Shown here in pieces: positions 42,758-52,539 of a stretch of 64,000 bases of DNA (position 1 is the first letter of the stretch; each line of letters begins with the position of its first letter). A program made the translations under genes and the position numbers. The DNA comes from an uncultured Maribacter sp. (GTDB taxonomy: Bacteria > Bacteroidota > Bacteroidia > Flavobacteriales > Flavobacteriaceae). The stretch lies in assembly GCA_947498505.1 (NCBI GenBank), contig CANMKG010000001.1, forward strand, positions 806,001 to 870,000, written 5' to 3'. The notes beneath the pieces were generated by a model. It saw only the letters and a program-made list of their open reading frames with translations, was not told the origin of the DNA and did no database searches.

Positions 42758-45676
42758 ATGAAAAGAACTAAAATGCTTAGTGCTGTACTCTCTTTGTTTC
42801 TTTTATTAGGTATCTCAGAGGTATATGCTATTCATTCCGAAAAAACAACTGCCTTTGAAGTGCAAGAACCCGTAACTGGAAAGGTGTTGGATGAAGATGG
42901 AGAACCTTTGCCAGGAGCTTCAATCGTTGTAAAAGGCACTAGCACAGGAACAACTACAGATTTTGATGGTAACTATACCATTAATGCTAGCACAGGAGAT
43001 GTCTTAGTAGTGTCTTACATTGGTTTCACCACCAAGGAGGTAGTTGTAAATGGTTCAACAATAAATGTCACTCTGGTCGCTGGAGTTGAACTTTCTGAAG
43101 CCATTGTTATTGGGTCTAGAAATCCAAACAGAACGGCTACAGAAAGCTCTGTACCCGTAGATGTTATTGACGTAAAAACCTTAAATACAGTAGCTCCGCA
43201 AGTAAATTTAAATCAAATTTTAAATTACGTTGCACCTTCGTTTACTTCCAATACACAAACGATTTCTGATGGAACAGATCATATTGACCCAGCTTCTTTA
43301 AGAGGTTTAGGACCTGATCAAGTATTAGTGTTAATTAATGGAAAAAGAAGACACACTTCATCATTAATTAATGTAAATGGAACTTTTGGACGAGGTAGCG
43401 TGGGAACAGATTTAAATTCAATACCAGCTGCGGCCATAAAAAGAATTGAAGTTTTAAGAGATGGTGCCGCTGCTCAATATGGTTCTGACGCAATTGCTGG
43501 TGTTATTAATATTGTTTTAAACACCGCTGTAAATGAACTAAATGCATCTGTAACAACCGGTGCAAATTTCTCTAAAAATGCTAATGGACAAACTGGTGGT
43601 TCGGATGGTGAAACTACAAATGTAGGAGCAAGTTATGGTTTACCCTTAGGAGATAATGGTGGCTATATAACGTTTGCTGGGGATTTTGATGTACGTCAAG
43701 ATTACAGCCGTATGAAAGAATGGGAAGGCAATGTATTTAATGCTTACAATACTGTTGAAAGATTTGCGAACAATGACGGGTATGATATTTCTAATTTGTT
43801 GGATGATGATGTTGCTGATGTTATTCAATACGCCAACAGTGCCGGAATAAATCTAAATGGTGCAACAACAAAGGATGAATTAAGAACTGTCTTATCGGCG
43901 GATGCTACTGATTCTGAACTAGCAGCAAGAGGACAACAACGTAGTGATTACAATATGCGTGTTGGACAATCAGCTTTACGTGGCGGAAGGTTTTTTGCCA
44001 ACTTCTCCCTACCGTTAGATGATAATGGAACCGAGATATACTCCTTTGCAGGAATTAGCTCCAGAACAGGTAATTCAGCAGGGTTCTACAGATTACCAAA
44101 TCAAAGCAGAACATTTACCCCTGCATATATAAATGGTTTTTTACCAGAAATTAACTCAAACATAAAAGACCGTTCCTTATCTGCTGGAATTAAAGGTAAA
44201 ATTGGAGATTGGAATGTAGACTTTAGTAACACATATGGTAAAAATTCGTTTTTATATACCATCGGAAATACATTTAACGCCTCTCAACAGAGTTCTTCTC
44301 CAACGAAATTTGATGCAGGGGGATTCTCTTTCTCTCAGAACACATCAAACTTAGATGTTAATCAATTTTTTGATGATATCATGGCTGGCTTAAACATAGC
44401 ATTTGGAGCTGAGTATAGAGTTGAAAACTATGAAATAGTTGCTGGTGAAGAAGCTTCTTACTCTCAATATACAGCAGATGGACAAGTTATCACCCTAGCT
44501 TCGCAACAACCTTCACAAGACTTTTTTGGCAATTCAAGACCAGGAGGGTCACAAGTTTTTCCGGGATTTAGTCCTAATAATGAGCTATCTAGAGGTAGAA
44601 GTAGTGTTGCCGGGTATTTTGACATTGAGGCCGATTTTTCTGAGAAGTTCTTAGCAAGCTTTGCAACTAGATTCGAAAATTACAGTGACTTTGGTTCAAC
44701 AATTAATTTTAAGTTAGCCACGAGATATAAAATCACAGACAATTTTAATATGCGTGCTGCTGTTAACACTGGATTTAGGGCTCCATCATTACACCAAATT
44801 AATTTTAACTCTACTTCCACAATTTTTGATCAAAACGGAGATCCACAAGAAGTTGGTACTTTTGCCAACGATAGTAGAGCTGCGAGTCTTTTAGGCATTC
44901 CTCAATTAAAAGAAGAAACTTCTTCTAGTGCTAGTCTTGGATTAACTGCTAAAATACCTGATGCTAATCTTACCTTTACTGTTGATGGTTATTTTGTTAA
45001 AATCAATGATAGAGTGGTATATACTGGACAATTTAGAGGCCCAGGAACTGGATCTGAGTTGGATGTTTTACTTGGACAAGCAAATGCAACGGCAGCTTCA
45101 TTTTTCGCAAATGCAATTGATACAGAATCAAAAGGTTTAGACGTTGTAATTACGCATAAGGCAATCCTTGGAGATAACTGGAAGTTAAAATCAGACTTGG
45201 CAGGTACTTTCGCTAAAACTAAACAAGTTGGTGATATAAATGCCTCACAGGTTTTGGAAAATGCTGGATTGGTAGGCACTTATTTCCCTGAGGATAGTCG
45301 TGTATATTTAGAAGAGGCTGTACCTCGTACCAAAATTAACTTATCAAATAGCTTAACTTCAAATAAATTAATTGTTTTCCTTAGAAATGTATACTTTGGT
45401 GAAGTAACTGAAGCTACAACCAACGTGGATAGACAACAAGTATTTGGCACCAAATTAGTTACAGATTTATCTATAGGATATAAAGCAACTGATGCGTTAA
45501 CTTTTACAGTTGGAGCCAATAATTTATTCGATATTTACCCGGATAGAGCCGCTGACGAACTAGCGGATGGAGGAAATAATAGAAGTTCTGGTCGTTTTGA
45601 TTGGTCTAGAAGAGCTCAACAGTTTGGAATTGGAGGTAGATTTTTATTTGCCAGAGTTAGCCTAAGCCTTAAATAA
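42758..45676 (+). CDS. TonB-dependent outer-membrane receptor (no STN domain)
   Basis: 972 residues with a signal peptide (cut near AIHSEK). A carboxypeptidase-D regulatory-like domain follows ([33 protein letters not shown], 40-110), then a plug ([10 protein letters not shown]..., [47 protein letters not shown]) and a beta-barrel ending [11 protein letters not shown]. It has no SusD partner, so it is not a classical SusC. It resembles iron-complex-type receptors; ligand unknown. A paralogue lies at 46810. It lacks the STN signalling domain although it sits between the sigma and anti-sigma genes. Confidence 0.9.
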   Translation: MKRTKMLSAVLSLFLLLGISEVYAIHSEKTTAFEVQEPVTGKVLDEDGEPLPGASIVVKGTSTGTTTDFDGNYTINASTGDVLVVSYIGFTTKEVVVNGSTINVTLVAGVELSEAIVIGSRNPNRTATESSVPVDVIDVKTLNTVAPQVNLNQILNYVAPSFTSNTQTISDGTDHIDPASLRGLGPDQVLVLINGKRRHTSSLINVNGTFGRGSVGTDLNSIPAAAIKRIEVLRDGAAAQYGSDAIAGVINIVLNTAVNELNASVTTGANFSKNANGQTGGSDGETTNVGASYGLPLGDNGGYITFAGDFDVRQDYSRMKEWEGNVFNAYNTVERFANNDGYDISNLLDDDVADVIQYANSAGINLNGATTKDELRTVLSADATDSELAARGQQRSDYNMRVGQSALRGGRFFANFSLPLDDNGTEIYSFAGISSRTGNSAGFYRLPNQSRTFTPAYINGFLPEINSNIKDRSLSAGIKGKIGDWNVDFSNTYGKNSFLYTIGNTFNASQQSSSPTKFDAGGFSFSQNTSNLDVNQFFDDIMAGLNIAFGAEYRVENYEIVAGEEASYSQYTADGQVITLASQQPSQDFFGNSRPGGSQVFPGFSPNNELSRGRSSVAGYFDIEADFSEKFLASFATRFENYSDFGSTINFKLATRYKITDNFNMRAAVNTGFRAPSLHQINFNSTSTIFDQNGDPQEVGTFANDSRAASLLGIPQLKEETSSSASLGLTAKIPDANLTFTVDGYFVKINDRVVYTGQFRGPGTGSELDVLLGQANATAASFFANAIDTESKGLDVVITHKAILGDNWKLKSDLAGTFAKTKQVGDINASQVLENAGLVGTYFPEDSRVYLEEAVPRTKINLSNSLTSNKLIVFLRNVYFGEVTEATTNVDRQQVFGTKLVTDLSIGYKATDALTFTVGANNLFDIYPDRAADELADGGNNRSSGRFDWSRRAQQFGIGGRFLFARVSLSLK

Positions 45677-45702
45677 TCCAAACATTTAATACAAAAAAAA
45701 TT

Positions 45703-45726
45703 AAAGACCGTCAATTGACGGTCTTT
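45703..45726 (+). terminator. Intrinsic terminator after first TonB receptor
   Basis: Perfect palindrome AAAGACCGTCAATTGACGGT..., 12-bp arms, followed by a run of T. It lies 26 nt after the receptor stop, so the FecR gene needs its own promoter. Confidence 0.92.
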
Positions 45727-45738
45727 TTTTTATAAAAA

Positions 45739-45770
45739 TAGGGTATATATTATTTATTATTGCCTCTTTA
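45739..45770 (+). promoter_or_regulatory. Shared promoter-like motif, copy 2 (upstream of FecR gene)
   Basis: TAGGGTATAT, 12-nt spacer, TGCCTCTT, matching copy 1 in both boxes and spacing, 19 nt before the FecR ATG. TAGGGT (45739) is also an inverted repeat of ACCCTA (45782). It lies just after a strong terminator, where a promoter is required. Confidence 0.55.
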
Positions 45771-45789
45771 ATAATGAATACACCCTATA

Positions 45790-46791
45790 ATGAATAATAT
45801 AGACCAAGAACTTTTAGAAAATTTGATAGAGGATACCTCCTTTATTAATTGGGCTAAAAAAGAAAACCGAAACGATATCAATTATTGGAATTCTTGGATT
45901 TCCAATAACGAATCAAAAATAGAGACAGTAGACCTTGCCAAATCCATAATAATTGGCATTAATTTTAATAAAACAAAATTACCAAATGATATTGTAGAAA
46001 CGGAATTAAACAAGGTACTTACAGCCATAGACTCTCCCACTCCTTTTTCAACAATAAAAGATAAACCAATTAAAAAAAATATCCTTTCTTATGTGCCTTA
46101 TGGTATTGCTGCAGCTTTGGCAATATTTTTCGTTGTTCTTGTTTCCAATAGTAATACTACGATTAAACATGAGACGGCCTTCGGAGAAATTATTAATTTA
46201 ACCTTACCTGATGGAACTTCAGTTGTTCTTAACGGTAATTCATTTATTACTTATTCGAAACAAAACCCCAGAGACGTAACCCTAGTTGGGGAAGCGTATT
46301 TTAAAGTAAAGCCTATACCTTCTACTAAAGCAAAATTTTGGGTTACGACTAATGACCTCAAGGTAGAAGTGTTCGGAACAAAGTTTCATGTAAATACTCG
46401 TGATAAAAAAACAGATGTAGTTTTAGACGAAGGGTCTATTCACTTGGTTCTTGAAAACGGAGTTACTAAAAAAATAAACCCTGGGGAGTTTGTTTCTTTT
46501 TCAAAGGAAACAGAAAAAATAACTCATACTAAAGTTTCTAAAAAAAATCCATACAAATTATGGAGAAACAGCACATATATTTTCAACAATCAGCCGCTTA
46601 TATCCGTTATGAAAAACATAGAATCTACCTATGGATTGCCTGTTATATTTAAAGAAAAAAACTTAGAGCAAATAATAATTTCAGGAGGAATTCCCAATCA
46701 AAACATTGAAATATGCTTAAAAGCAATTGAAAAGTCTGCTGGAGTAAAACTTGTTAAAAGAAATGACTCCATATTAATATCTACCCAATAA
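45790..46791 (+). CDS. FecR-type anti-sigma factor
   Basis: 333 residues. A cytosolic N-terminal sigma-binding region (1-100) is followed by one membrane helix (about 103-120, YGIAAALAIFFVVLVS). The periplasmic FecR domain has TAFGEIINLTLPDGTSVVLNGNSFITY and VTLVGEAYFKVKP, and the C-terminal DUF4974 domain (from about 255) has FNNQPLISVMKNIESTYGLPVIF. It should relay receptor occupancy to the ECF sigma factor. It is followed after 18 nt by the STN-bearing receptor, its likely signalling partner. Confidence 0.92.
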   Translation: MNNIDQELLENLIEDTSFINWAKKENRNDINYWNSWISNNESKIETVDLAKSIIIGINFNKTKLPNDIVETELNKVLTAIDSPTPFSTIKDKPIKKNILSYVPYGIAAALAIFFVVLVSNSNTTIKHETAFGEIINLTLPDGTSVVLNGNSFITYSKQNPRDVTLVGEAYFKVKPIPSTKAKFWVTTNDLKVEVFGTKFHVNTRDKKTDVVLDEGSIHLVLENGVTKKINPGEFVSFSKETEKITHTKVSKKNPYKLWRNSTYIFNNQPLISVMKNIESTYGLPVIFKEKNLEQIIISGGIPNQNIEICLKAIEKSAGVKLVKRNDSILISTQ

Positions 46792-46809
46792 TTAAAAACT
46801 CAAACAATC

Positions 46810-49758
46810 ATGCTAAAAAAACAACTCAAAACTATTCTTTTATCGTCGCTCATTGCGCTATACTCAATTCAAATTTATGCGACAAAAACATCGCTTAACA
46901 GCATTACATTATCTGAATTTTTAAATACTATCAGTTCCGAACATGAGGTGTATTTCACCTATAACCCTGCTATAGTATCCAATACAAAATTAAACCCAGA
47001 AGAGTATAGGTATGCTACGCTAGAAGTTATTATTAACAAATTAGAAGAAAACACCAAGTTCGACTTTGAGTACCTAGGTAATAACTATTATGTAGTATAT
47101 CATAAAAAAATTAAAAAGACAAAGACTGCAAAGCCAAAAATGGCACAAAACACGCATTTTTATACTACCTTAATTCTACAATCCATTCAAAATAATGTTT
47201 CTGGTATTGTTACTGATCAAAATGGAGAACCTTTAGGTGGTGTAAATATTGTTGAAAAAGGAACTACAAACGGAACTACTACGGACTTTGATGGAAATTA
47301 TGAAATAACAGTTTCTGAAGGTTCAACATTAGTTTATAGTTATATTGGTTTTACAACATTAGAAAAAGTGGTTGGTCAAAACACAACTTTAAACGTATCA
47401 CTTAGCGAAGGTGTGCAATTAGATGGTGTTCAAGTTGTAGGTTCAAGAAGTCCAAAAAGAACGGCAACGGACTCATCTGTACCTGTTGATGTTATTGATG
47501 TGGCTGACGTAGCCACACAAAGTGGTAGTATAGAAGTAAATCAATTATTACAATATGCCGCTCCTTCATTCAATGCGAATAAACAATCAGGTTCTGATGG
47601 AGCTGATCATATTGACCCAGCCTCATTACGTGGATTAGGACCAGATCAAACATTAGTATTAATTAATGGAAAAAGACGACACCAATCTTCATTAATCAAT
47701 ATTTTTGGTACACGAGGAAGAGGTAATACAGGTACCGACTTAAACGCAATACCAACAAGTGCCATAAAAAGAATTGAGATACTTAGAGACGGTGCTGCTG
47801 CACAATATGGATCCGATGCAATTGCAGGTGTTATCAATATTGTTTTAAAAAATAACGTTGACGAGGTTAGCGGTTTTGTTAGTTATGGAGCATATAACGC
47901 TAACGCAGATGGAGATTTTCCTGATGGAACTCCTAATACAGACGGTAACAGGTTAGATACTGATAAAGATGGGAATCAAATTGGAAGTGACCAAAATTTT
48001 GATGGTGGATCGGTTAAAGCTGGAATTAATTATGGAATCGGAATTGGAGAAAGAGGCTATGTAAATCTAACCACAGAATACATCAATAAAAACAAAACCT
48101 TGCGCCCAGGATATAATTTTAGGAGAGGTTTTGGTGAGGCCGCAATTACAGGGTTCAACTTTATGTTAAACGCTTCTATTCCTGTATCAGATAAATCAGA
48201 AATTTATGCTTTTGGAGGAAGAAACTACAGAGATACCGATGCTTTCGCTTTTACTAGAAATAACCCAACAGAACGTAATGTAATAAGCAGGTACCCCGAT
48301 GGATTCACGCCTAGAATTACTTCGATTATTACAGATAATTCTATCTCGGCAGGGTTTAAAACAGAATTGGATAACGGGTGGAAGGTAGATTTTAGCAATA
48401 CTTACGGTAAAAACAATTTTCATTATTTTATTAAAGGTAGCTTAAACGCTTCATTACAAGAATCTTCTCCAACTGATTTTGATGCAGGAGGTCATAGTTT
48501 AACGCAAAACACGCTAAACTTGGATTTTTCTAAATATTATGATGAAATTTTAGAAGGACTAAACTTTGCCTTTGGTGCGGAATACAGAAATGAAAATTTT
48601 GTAATTTTTGCAGGAGAAGAAACTGCATATGGAACTTTTGATACTAACGGGTTATTAATTACTGACCCTTCTACGCAAACACAGCCAACTGATCCTGAAA
48701 CTGGAAATTTAAGACCTGGTGGTTCTCAAGGTTTTCCAGGTTACAGCCCTGCAAATGAAGTTGACCGTAACCGATCTAACGTCTCCTTATATGCTGATGC
48801 GGAAATAGATTTCTCCCAGGCATTCTTATTAAGTGCGGCTGTTAGATATGAAGATTATAGTGACTTTGGTAATACTATAAACGGAAAGCTTGCCATGCGA
48901 TTAAAAGCGTCCGAAAAATTTAATATTAGAGGATCTCTAAGTACTGGTTTTAGAGCACCATCTTTGGCACAAATTTATTACAACCTTAAATTTACAAGTT
49001 TTGATGGCGGGGTAGCAGAAGAATCTCTATTGTCTCCGAATAACAGTCCTGTAACTGCGTCGTTTGGAATAGATGCCTTAAATGAAGAAAAAGCTCTTAA
49101 TGCTGGTCTTGGGTTCACAGCCTCATTCGGAAACTTTAATGCTACAATAGATGGCTATTTCATAGACATCCAAGATCGTATTGTACTTACAAGTCCTTTT
49201 GATGCACCCCAGATACCTAATGTTGCTAATGCACAATTTTTCGTAAATGGTGCTGATACCCAAACTACTGGTTTAGATGTTGTTCTTTCATGGAAAAAAC
49301 ATCTTGACAATGGAAGTTTATCTGCCATTTTCACTGGAAACTTTAACGATATGAAAATTAAAAGTGTAAACAATGGAGCTTTAGATCAAGAAACTTTTTT
49401 CGGGAGAAGAGATCAATCTTTTTTATTAGCCTCAGCTCCTGACAGCAAACTAGGTTTGAACTTAGGATATGTAAGAAAAAAGTTTGACGTTTCTCTAGCA
49501 ACAACTAGATTCAGTGAGGTTGTGGTTGTAGATTTTGCCGATACAGAGGATATTTTTGAAGCTAAAATGACCGTTGACTTAAATTTTGGATTTGATCTAA
49601 CAAATAATCTAAAGTTAAACGTTGGTGGTAATAACCTATTTAATGTTTACCCTGATCAGCAAAATGATGGTGAAACAGATTCTGGAGGATACTGGGAAGC
49701 CGTGCAAATGGGATTCGGGGGAGCATATTACTATGCTAAACTAGGCTTTAACTTTTGA
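46810..49758 (+). CDS. TonB-dependent transducer receptor with STN domain
   Basis: 982 residues. A signal peptide precedes an N-terminal STN (secretin/TonB short) domain (about 28-100: ITLSEFLNTISSEHEVYFTYNPAI ... KFDFEYLGNNYYVVYHK), the signalling domain that contacts FecR. A carboxypeptidase-D-like domain (VSGIVTDQNGEPLGGVNIVEKGTTNG), a plug ([38 protein letters not shown]) and a barrel follow. It is strongly similar to the receptor at 42758, including the [16 protein letters not shown] segment, so it arose by duplication. Ligand unknown, with no SusD nearby. In an operon with the FecR gene. Confidence 0.92.
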   Translation: MLKKQLKTILLSSLIALYSIQIYATKTSLNSITLSEFLNTISSEHEVYFTYNPAIVSNTKLNPEEYRYATLEVIINKLEENTKFDFEYLGNNYYVVYHKKIKKTKTAKPKMAQNTHFYTTLILQSIQNNVSGIVTDQNGEPLGGVNIVEKGTTNGTTTDFDGNYEITVSEGSTLVYSYIGFTTLEKVVGQNTTLNVSLSEGVQLDGVQVVGSRSPKRTATDSSVPVDVIDVADVATQSGSIEVNQLLQYAAPSFNANKQSGSDGADHIDPASLRGLGPDQTLVLINGKRRHQSSLINIFGTRGRGNTGTDLNAIPTSAIKRIEILRDGAAAQYGSDAIAGVINIVLKNNVDEVSGFVSYGAYNANADGDFPDGTPNTDGNRLDTDKDGNQIGSDQNFDGGSVKAGINYGIGIGERGYVNLTTEYINKNKTLRPGYNFRRGFGEAAITGFNFMLNASIPVSDKSEIYAFGGRNYRDTDAFAFTRNNPTERNVISRYPDGFTPRITSIITDNSISAGFKTELDNGWKVDFSNTYGKNNFHYFIKGSLNASLQESSPTDFDAGGHSLTQNTLNLDFSKYYDEILEGLNFAFGAEYRNENFVIFAGEETAYGTFDTNGLLITDPSTQTQPTDPETGNLRPGGSQGFPGYSPANEVDRNRSNVSLYADAEIDFSQAFLLSAAVRYEDYSDFGNTINGKLAMRLKASEKFNIRGSLSTGFRAPSLAQIYYNLKFTSFDGGVAEESLLSPNNSPVTASFGIDALNEEKALNAGLGFTASFGNFNATIDGYFIDIQDRIVLTSPFDAPQIPNVANAQFFVNGADTQTTGLDVVLSWKKHLDNGSLSAIFTGNFNDMKIKSVNNGALDQETFFGRRDQSFLLASAPDSKLGLNLGYVRKKFDVSLATTRFSEVVVVDFADTEDIFEAKMTVDLNFGFDLTNNLKLNVGGNNLFNVYPDQQNDGETDSGGYWEAVQMGFGGAYYYAKLGFNF

Positions 49759-49788
49759 TTTATTTGAGTTGAGTAGTTGGTTTAACCA

Positions 49789-49818
49789 AAAAGCCCCATG
49801 CAATTACATGGGGCTTTT
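49789..49818. terminator. Bidirectional terminator between receptor and ferredoxin genes
   Basis: AAAAGCCCCATG/CATGGGGCTTTT, 12-bp arms with a 6-nt loop, between convergent genes. Confidence 0.92.
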
Positions 49819-49837
49819 AAAATTAAAAAAGTTTTTA

Positions 49838-50191
49838 TTACCCTTCTGGGTGCATAAATTTTTGCTTTCCTAAAAGCACTTCTTCAGTCTCTACATTATC
49901 TTCATCAGGTATACAACAGTCCACTGGGCAAACAGCAGCACATTGCGGCTCGTCATGAAAACCTTTACACTCAGTACACTTATCAGGAGATATGTAATAA
50001 AATTCGTCACTTATTGGTTCTTGAGCATCATCAGAATTTACAGCTTTACCGTTTGGCAAAACTACATCGCCTGTTAATGAAGTACCGTCACTATATCTCC
50101 ATTCATCAGCTCCTTCATAAATAGCTGTATTAGGACATTCAGGTTCGCAAGCCCCACAGTTTATACATTCATCTGTTATGATTATTGCCAT
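49838..50191 (-). CDS. 4Fe-4S dicluster ferredoxin
   Basis: 117 residues with two cluster motifs: [19 protein letters not shown] (residues 9-27) and [25 protein letters not shown] (about 72-96). In the second the Cys spacing is widened by an insertion (KGFHDEPQ), as in the Bacteroidota-type 7Fe/8Fe ferredoxins. An acidic insertion of about 45 residues separates the two motifs. Small soluble electron carrier; the partner is not evident. Divergent from the LuxC-like gene, with abutting promoters. Confidence 0.93.
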   Translation of the reverse strand: MAIIITDECINCGACEPECPNTAIYEGADEWRYSDGTSLTGDVVLPNGKAVNSDDAQEPISDEFYYISPDKCTECKGFHDEPQCAAVCPVDCCIPDEDNVETEEVLLGKQKFMHPEG

Positions 50192-50231
50192 AATATTTCT
50201 TTGTTTTTAACTTATTTTGTCGCAGTATATA

Positions 50232-50247
50232 TACTTTTGCAAAGTTA
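50232..50247. promoter_or_regulatory. Abutting divergent -7 elements for ferredoxin and LuxC-like genes
   Basis: TACTTTTG on the plus strand (50232-50239) directly adjoins TAACTTTG on the minus strand (50240-50247). Both match TAnnTTTG. The minus-strand box has a TTTG exactly 20 nt upstream. The two transcripts would cross each other's promoter, so they may exclude one another. Confidence 0.62.
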
Positions 50248-50275
50248 CCGCCAAATAATTTTTTTTACAAATATA

Positions 50276-51340
50276 ATGACAAACCATACTTTAAGACTGC
50301 AAGCTTTTGTTAAACTGGGGGAATTCTTCGAAGAATTTTGTGAATACACTAATAATAATTCAAATATTGGGTCTAAAAATGAAGAATGGTTAACTCAATT
50401 TGCCGAATTGGTTGCCGCTGCAAAGCACCATAATGGATGGTTTACTCAAGAAAACATTCTTTTTGCAATAGAAAACTGGCAAAAACTGCTTACCAAAAAG
50501 CAATTAGAAAATTGGCTAAACAGATATAATGTTAATTTAAATAAAGAAAAAACAGTGGCCTTAATAATGGCTGGAAATATTCCCTTTGTAGGATTTCATG
50601 ATTTTTTAGCAGTTTTGTTGACAGGAAATAAAGCACTTATTAAACTATCTTCCAACGATAAAGTTTTGCTTCCTTTTATATCTAAATACTTAATACATCA
50701 AGAACCTTCTTTAAGCAATCAAATAGTGTTTACAGAAGGTAAATTAGAAGGTTTTGATGCTGTAATTGCAACAGGAAGCGATAATACTGCTCGCTATTTT
50801 GAGCACTATTTTAGTAAAAAACCTCATATAATTCGTAAAAACAGAAATTCTGTCGCCATTTTAACTGGTAAAGAAACTAATGAACAACTTGAAGCTCTTG
50901 GAGAAGATATCTTTAGATATTATGGGTTAGGATGCCGTAGTGTTTCTAAATTATTTGTCCCAAAAGGATATAAATTTGACCCTTTTTTCGAGGCAATCTA
51001 TAAGTACAACCCTATTATTAATCAAGCAAAATACGCCAATAACTACGATTATAACAAGGCGGTTTATTTAATGAGCGAATTTAAAATATTAGAAAACGGA
51101 TTTTTAATGCTCAAGAAAGATGAACAATATGCCTCCCCTATTGCAACCTTATTTTATGAAAGTTACGATAGTCTTGAGGTCCTAACTCAAAAACTAACCG
51201 TTACGGATAAAGAAAAGTTACAGTGTATTGTTTCTCATAAAATTATTGATGCTGAAATTAGTTTTGGGGAAACGCAAAAACCAAAACTTCATGAATACGC
51301 TGATAACGTTGACACTGTTGACTTCTTGTTAAAAACGTAA
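50276..51340 (+). CDS. LuxC-type acyl-CoA reductase
   Basis: 354 residues from the ATG at 50276 (MTNHTLRLQAFVKLGEFF), chosen because the upstream extension is hydrophobic and lies across the promoter. Aldehyde-dehydrogenase-like fold with ALIMAGNIPFVGFHDFLAVLLTGNKALIKLSSND, IATGSDNTARYFEHYFSKKPHIIRKNRNSVAILTG and the active-site Cys in YYGLGCRSVSKLFVPKGY. LuxC proteins reduce acyl groups to aldehydes. No lux or fatty-acid-reductase partner genes are near, so bioluminescence is not implied. It lies upstream of serC and serA. Confidence 0.86.
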   Translation: MTNHTLRLQAFVKLGEFFEEFCEYTNNNSNIGSKNEEWLTQFAELVAAAKHHNGWFTQENILFAIENWQKLLTKKQLENWLNRYNVNLNKEKTVALIMAGNIPFVGFHDFLAVLLTGNKALIKLSSNDKVLLPFISKYLIHQEPSLSNQIVFTEGKLEGFDAVIATGSDNTARYFEHYFSKKPHIIRKNRNSVAILTGKETNEQLEALGEDIFRYYGLGCRSVSKLFVPKGYKFDPFFEAIYKYNPIINQAKYANNYDYNKAVYLMSEFKILENGFLMLKKDEQYASPIATLFYESYDSLEVLTQKLTVTDKEKLQCIVSHKIIDAEISFGETQKPKLHEYADNVDTVDFLLKT

Positions 51341-51456
51341 CTAATATTTACAATATTACATGATAAGGTTTTCCTTTATTTTTAAGACCTTTGATGTTCA
51401 CATTTTTTTAAACATTTAATAACGCTGAGTAGCATCAGACAAGAATCTAAATCAAA

Positions 51457-52521
51457 ATGAAAAAACACAATTTTAGTGCAGGCCCTTGTATTTTACCAAA
51501 AGAAGTTCTTTTAAAAGCTTCCGAAGCAGTAATGGATTTTAACTCCTCAGGTCTTTCGCTTATTGAAATTTCTCATCGTAGTAAAGATTTTGTCGCTGTT
51601 ATGGATAGAGCAAGAGACCTTACACTTGAATTATTAGATTTAAAGGACAAAGGATACCAAGCGCTTTTTTTACAAGGAGGGGCTAGTACATCATTTTTAA
51701 TTACAGCTTACAACCTTTTAGAAAAAAAAGCAGGATATTTAAATACGGGTACCTGGAGTACTAAAGCTATAAAAGAAGCAAAACTTTTTGGTGAAGTTGT
51801 GGAAGTTGGATCTTCAAAAGACGAAAACTTTAATTACATCCCTAAAGGATATACTGTGCCTAAGGGACTTGATTATTTACACTTAACCTCTAACAATACC
51901 ATTTTTGGAACACAACTCAAAAAATTCCCAAAAACAGATGCTCCGTTAGTTTGTGATATGAGCTCTGATATTTTCTCTAGACAATTAGATTTTTCTCAAT
52001 TTGACCTAATTTATGCAGGAGCACAAAAAAATATGGGTCCTGCCGGAACAACATTAGTGGTTGTAAAAGAAGATATTTTAGGAAAAGTGTCTAGAGCTAT
52101 ACCTTCTATGTTAGATTATAAAGTTCATATTAGTAAAGACAGTATGTTTAACACACCTCCTGTTTTTGCCGTTTATACATCAATGCTTACTTTGGAGTGG
52201 CTTCAGAATCTTGGTGGTATAGAAGCCATTGAAGAGATTAATGATAAAAAAGCAAGATTAATTTATTCTGAAATAGATTTAAATCCTGTTTTTGAAGGAT
52301 ATGCAAAAAAAGAAGATCGTTCTAATATGAATGCAACTTTTAATCTGGCTGACCCTAAACTTAAAGATGTTTTTGATCAAATGCTTGTTGAGGCTGGTAT
52401 AAATGGACTAAACGGCCACCGTTCAGTAGGTGGTTACCGCGCTTCTATGTATAATGCACTTTCTCTAGAAAGTGTTGGTGTTCTTGTTGATGTAATGAGC
52501 GAATTAGAACGAAAAGGGTAA
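51457..52521 (+). CDS. serC: Phosphoserine aminotransferase
   Basis: PLP enzyme making 3-phosphoserine from 3-phosphohydroxypyruvate, cytosolic serine synthesis; it may also serve pyridoxal phosphate synthesis. 354 residues with the SerC opening KKHNFSAGPCILPKEVL, LFLQGGASTSFL, TWSTKAIKEAK, the PLP Lys in YAGAQKNMGPAGTTLVVVKED, and NGLNGHRSVGGYRASMYNAL at the C-terminus. It is followed 18 nt later by the serA-like gene, so one operon. Confidence 0.95.
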   Translation: MKKHNFSAGPCILPKEVLLKASEAVMDFNSSGLSLIEISHRSKDFVAVMDRARDLTLELLDLKDKGYQALFLQGGASTSFLITAYNLLEKKAGYLNTGTWSTKAIKEAKLFGEVVEVGSSKDENFNYIPKGYTVPKGLDYLHLTSNNTIFGTQLKKFPKTDAPLVCDMSSDIFSRQLDFSQFDLIYAGAQKNMGPAGTTLVVVKEDILGKVSRAIPSMLDYKVHISKDSMFNTPPVFAVYTSMLTLEWLQNLGGIEAIEEINDKKARLIYSEIDLNPVFEGYAKKEDRSNMNATFNLADPKLKDVFDQMLVEAGINGLNGHRSVGGYRASMYNALSLESVGVLVDVMSELERKG

Positions 52522-52539
52522 CTTACTAAAATGTAGCAA

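Noticed and set aside
42758-49758. Interpretation of the two receptors as SusC/SusD glycan-uptake genes
   Set aside because: No SusD-like lipoprotein or glycoside hydrolase gene is adjacent to either receptor.
50276-51340. Bioluminescence operon from the LuxC-like gene
   Set aside because: No luxA, luxB, luxD or luxE partner is present in the window.
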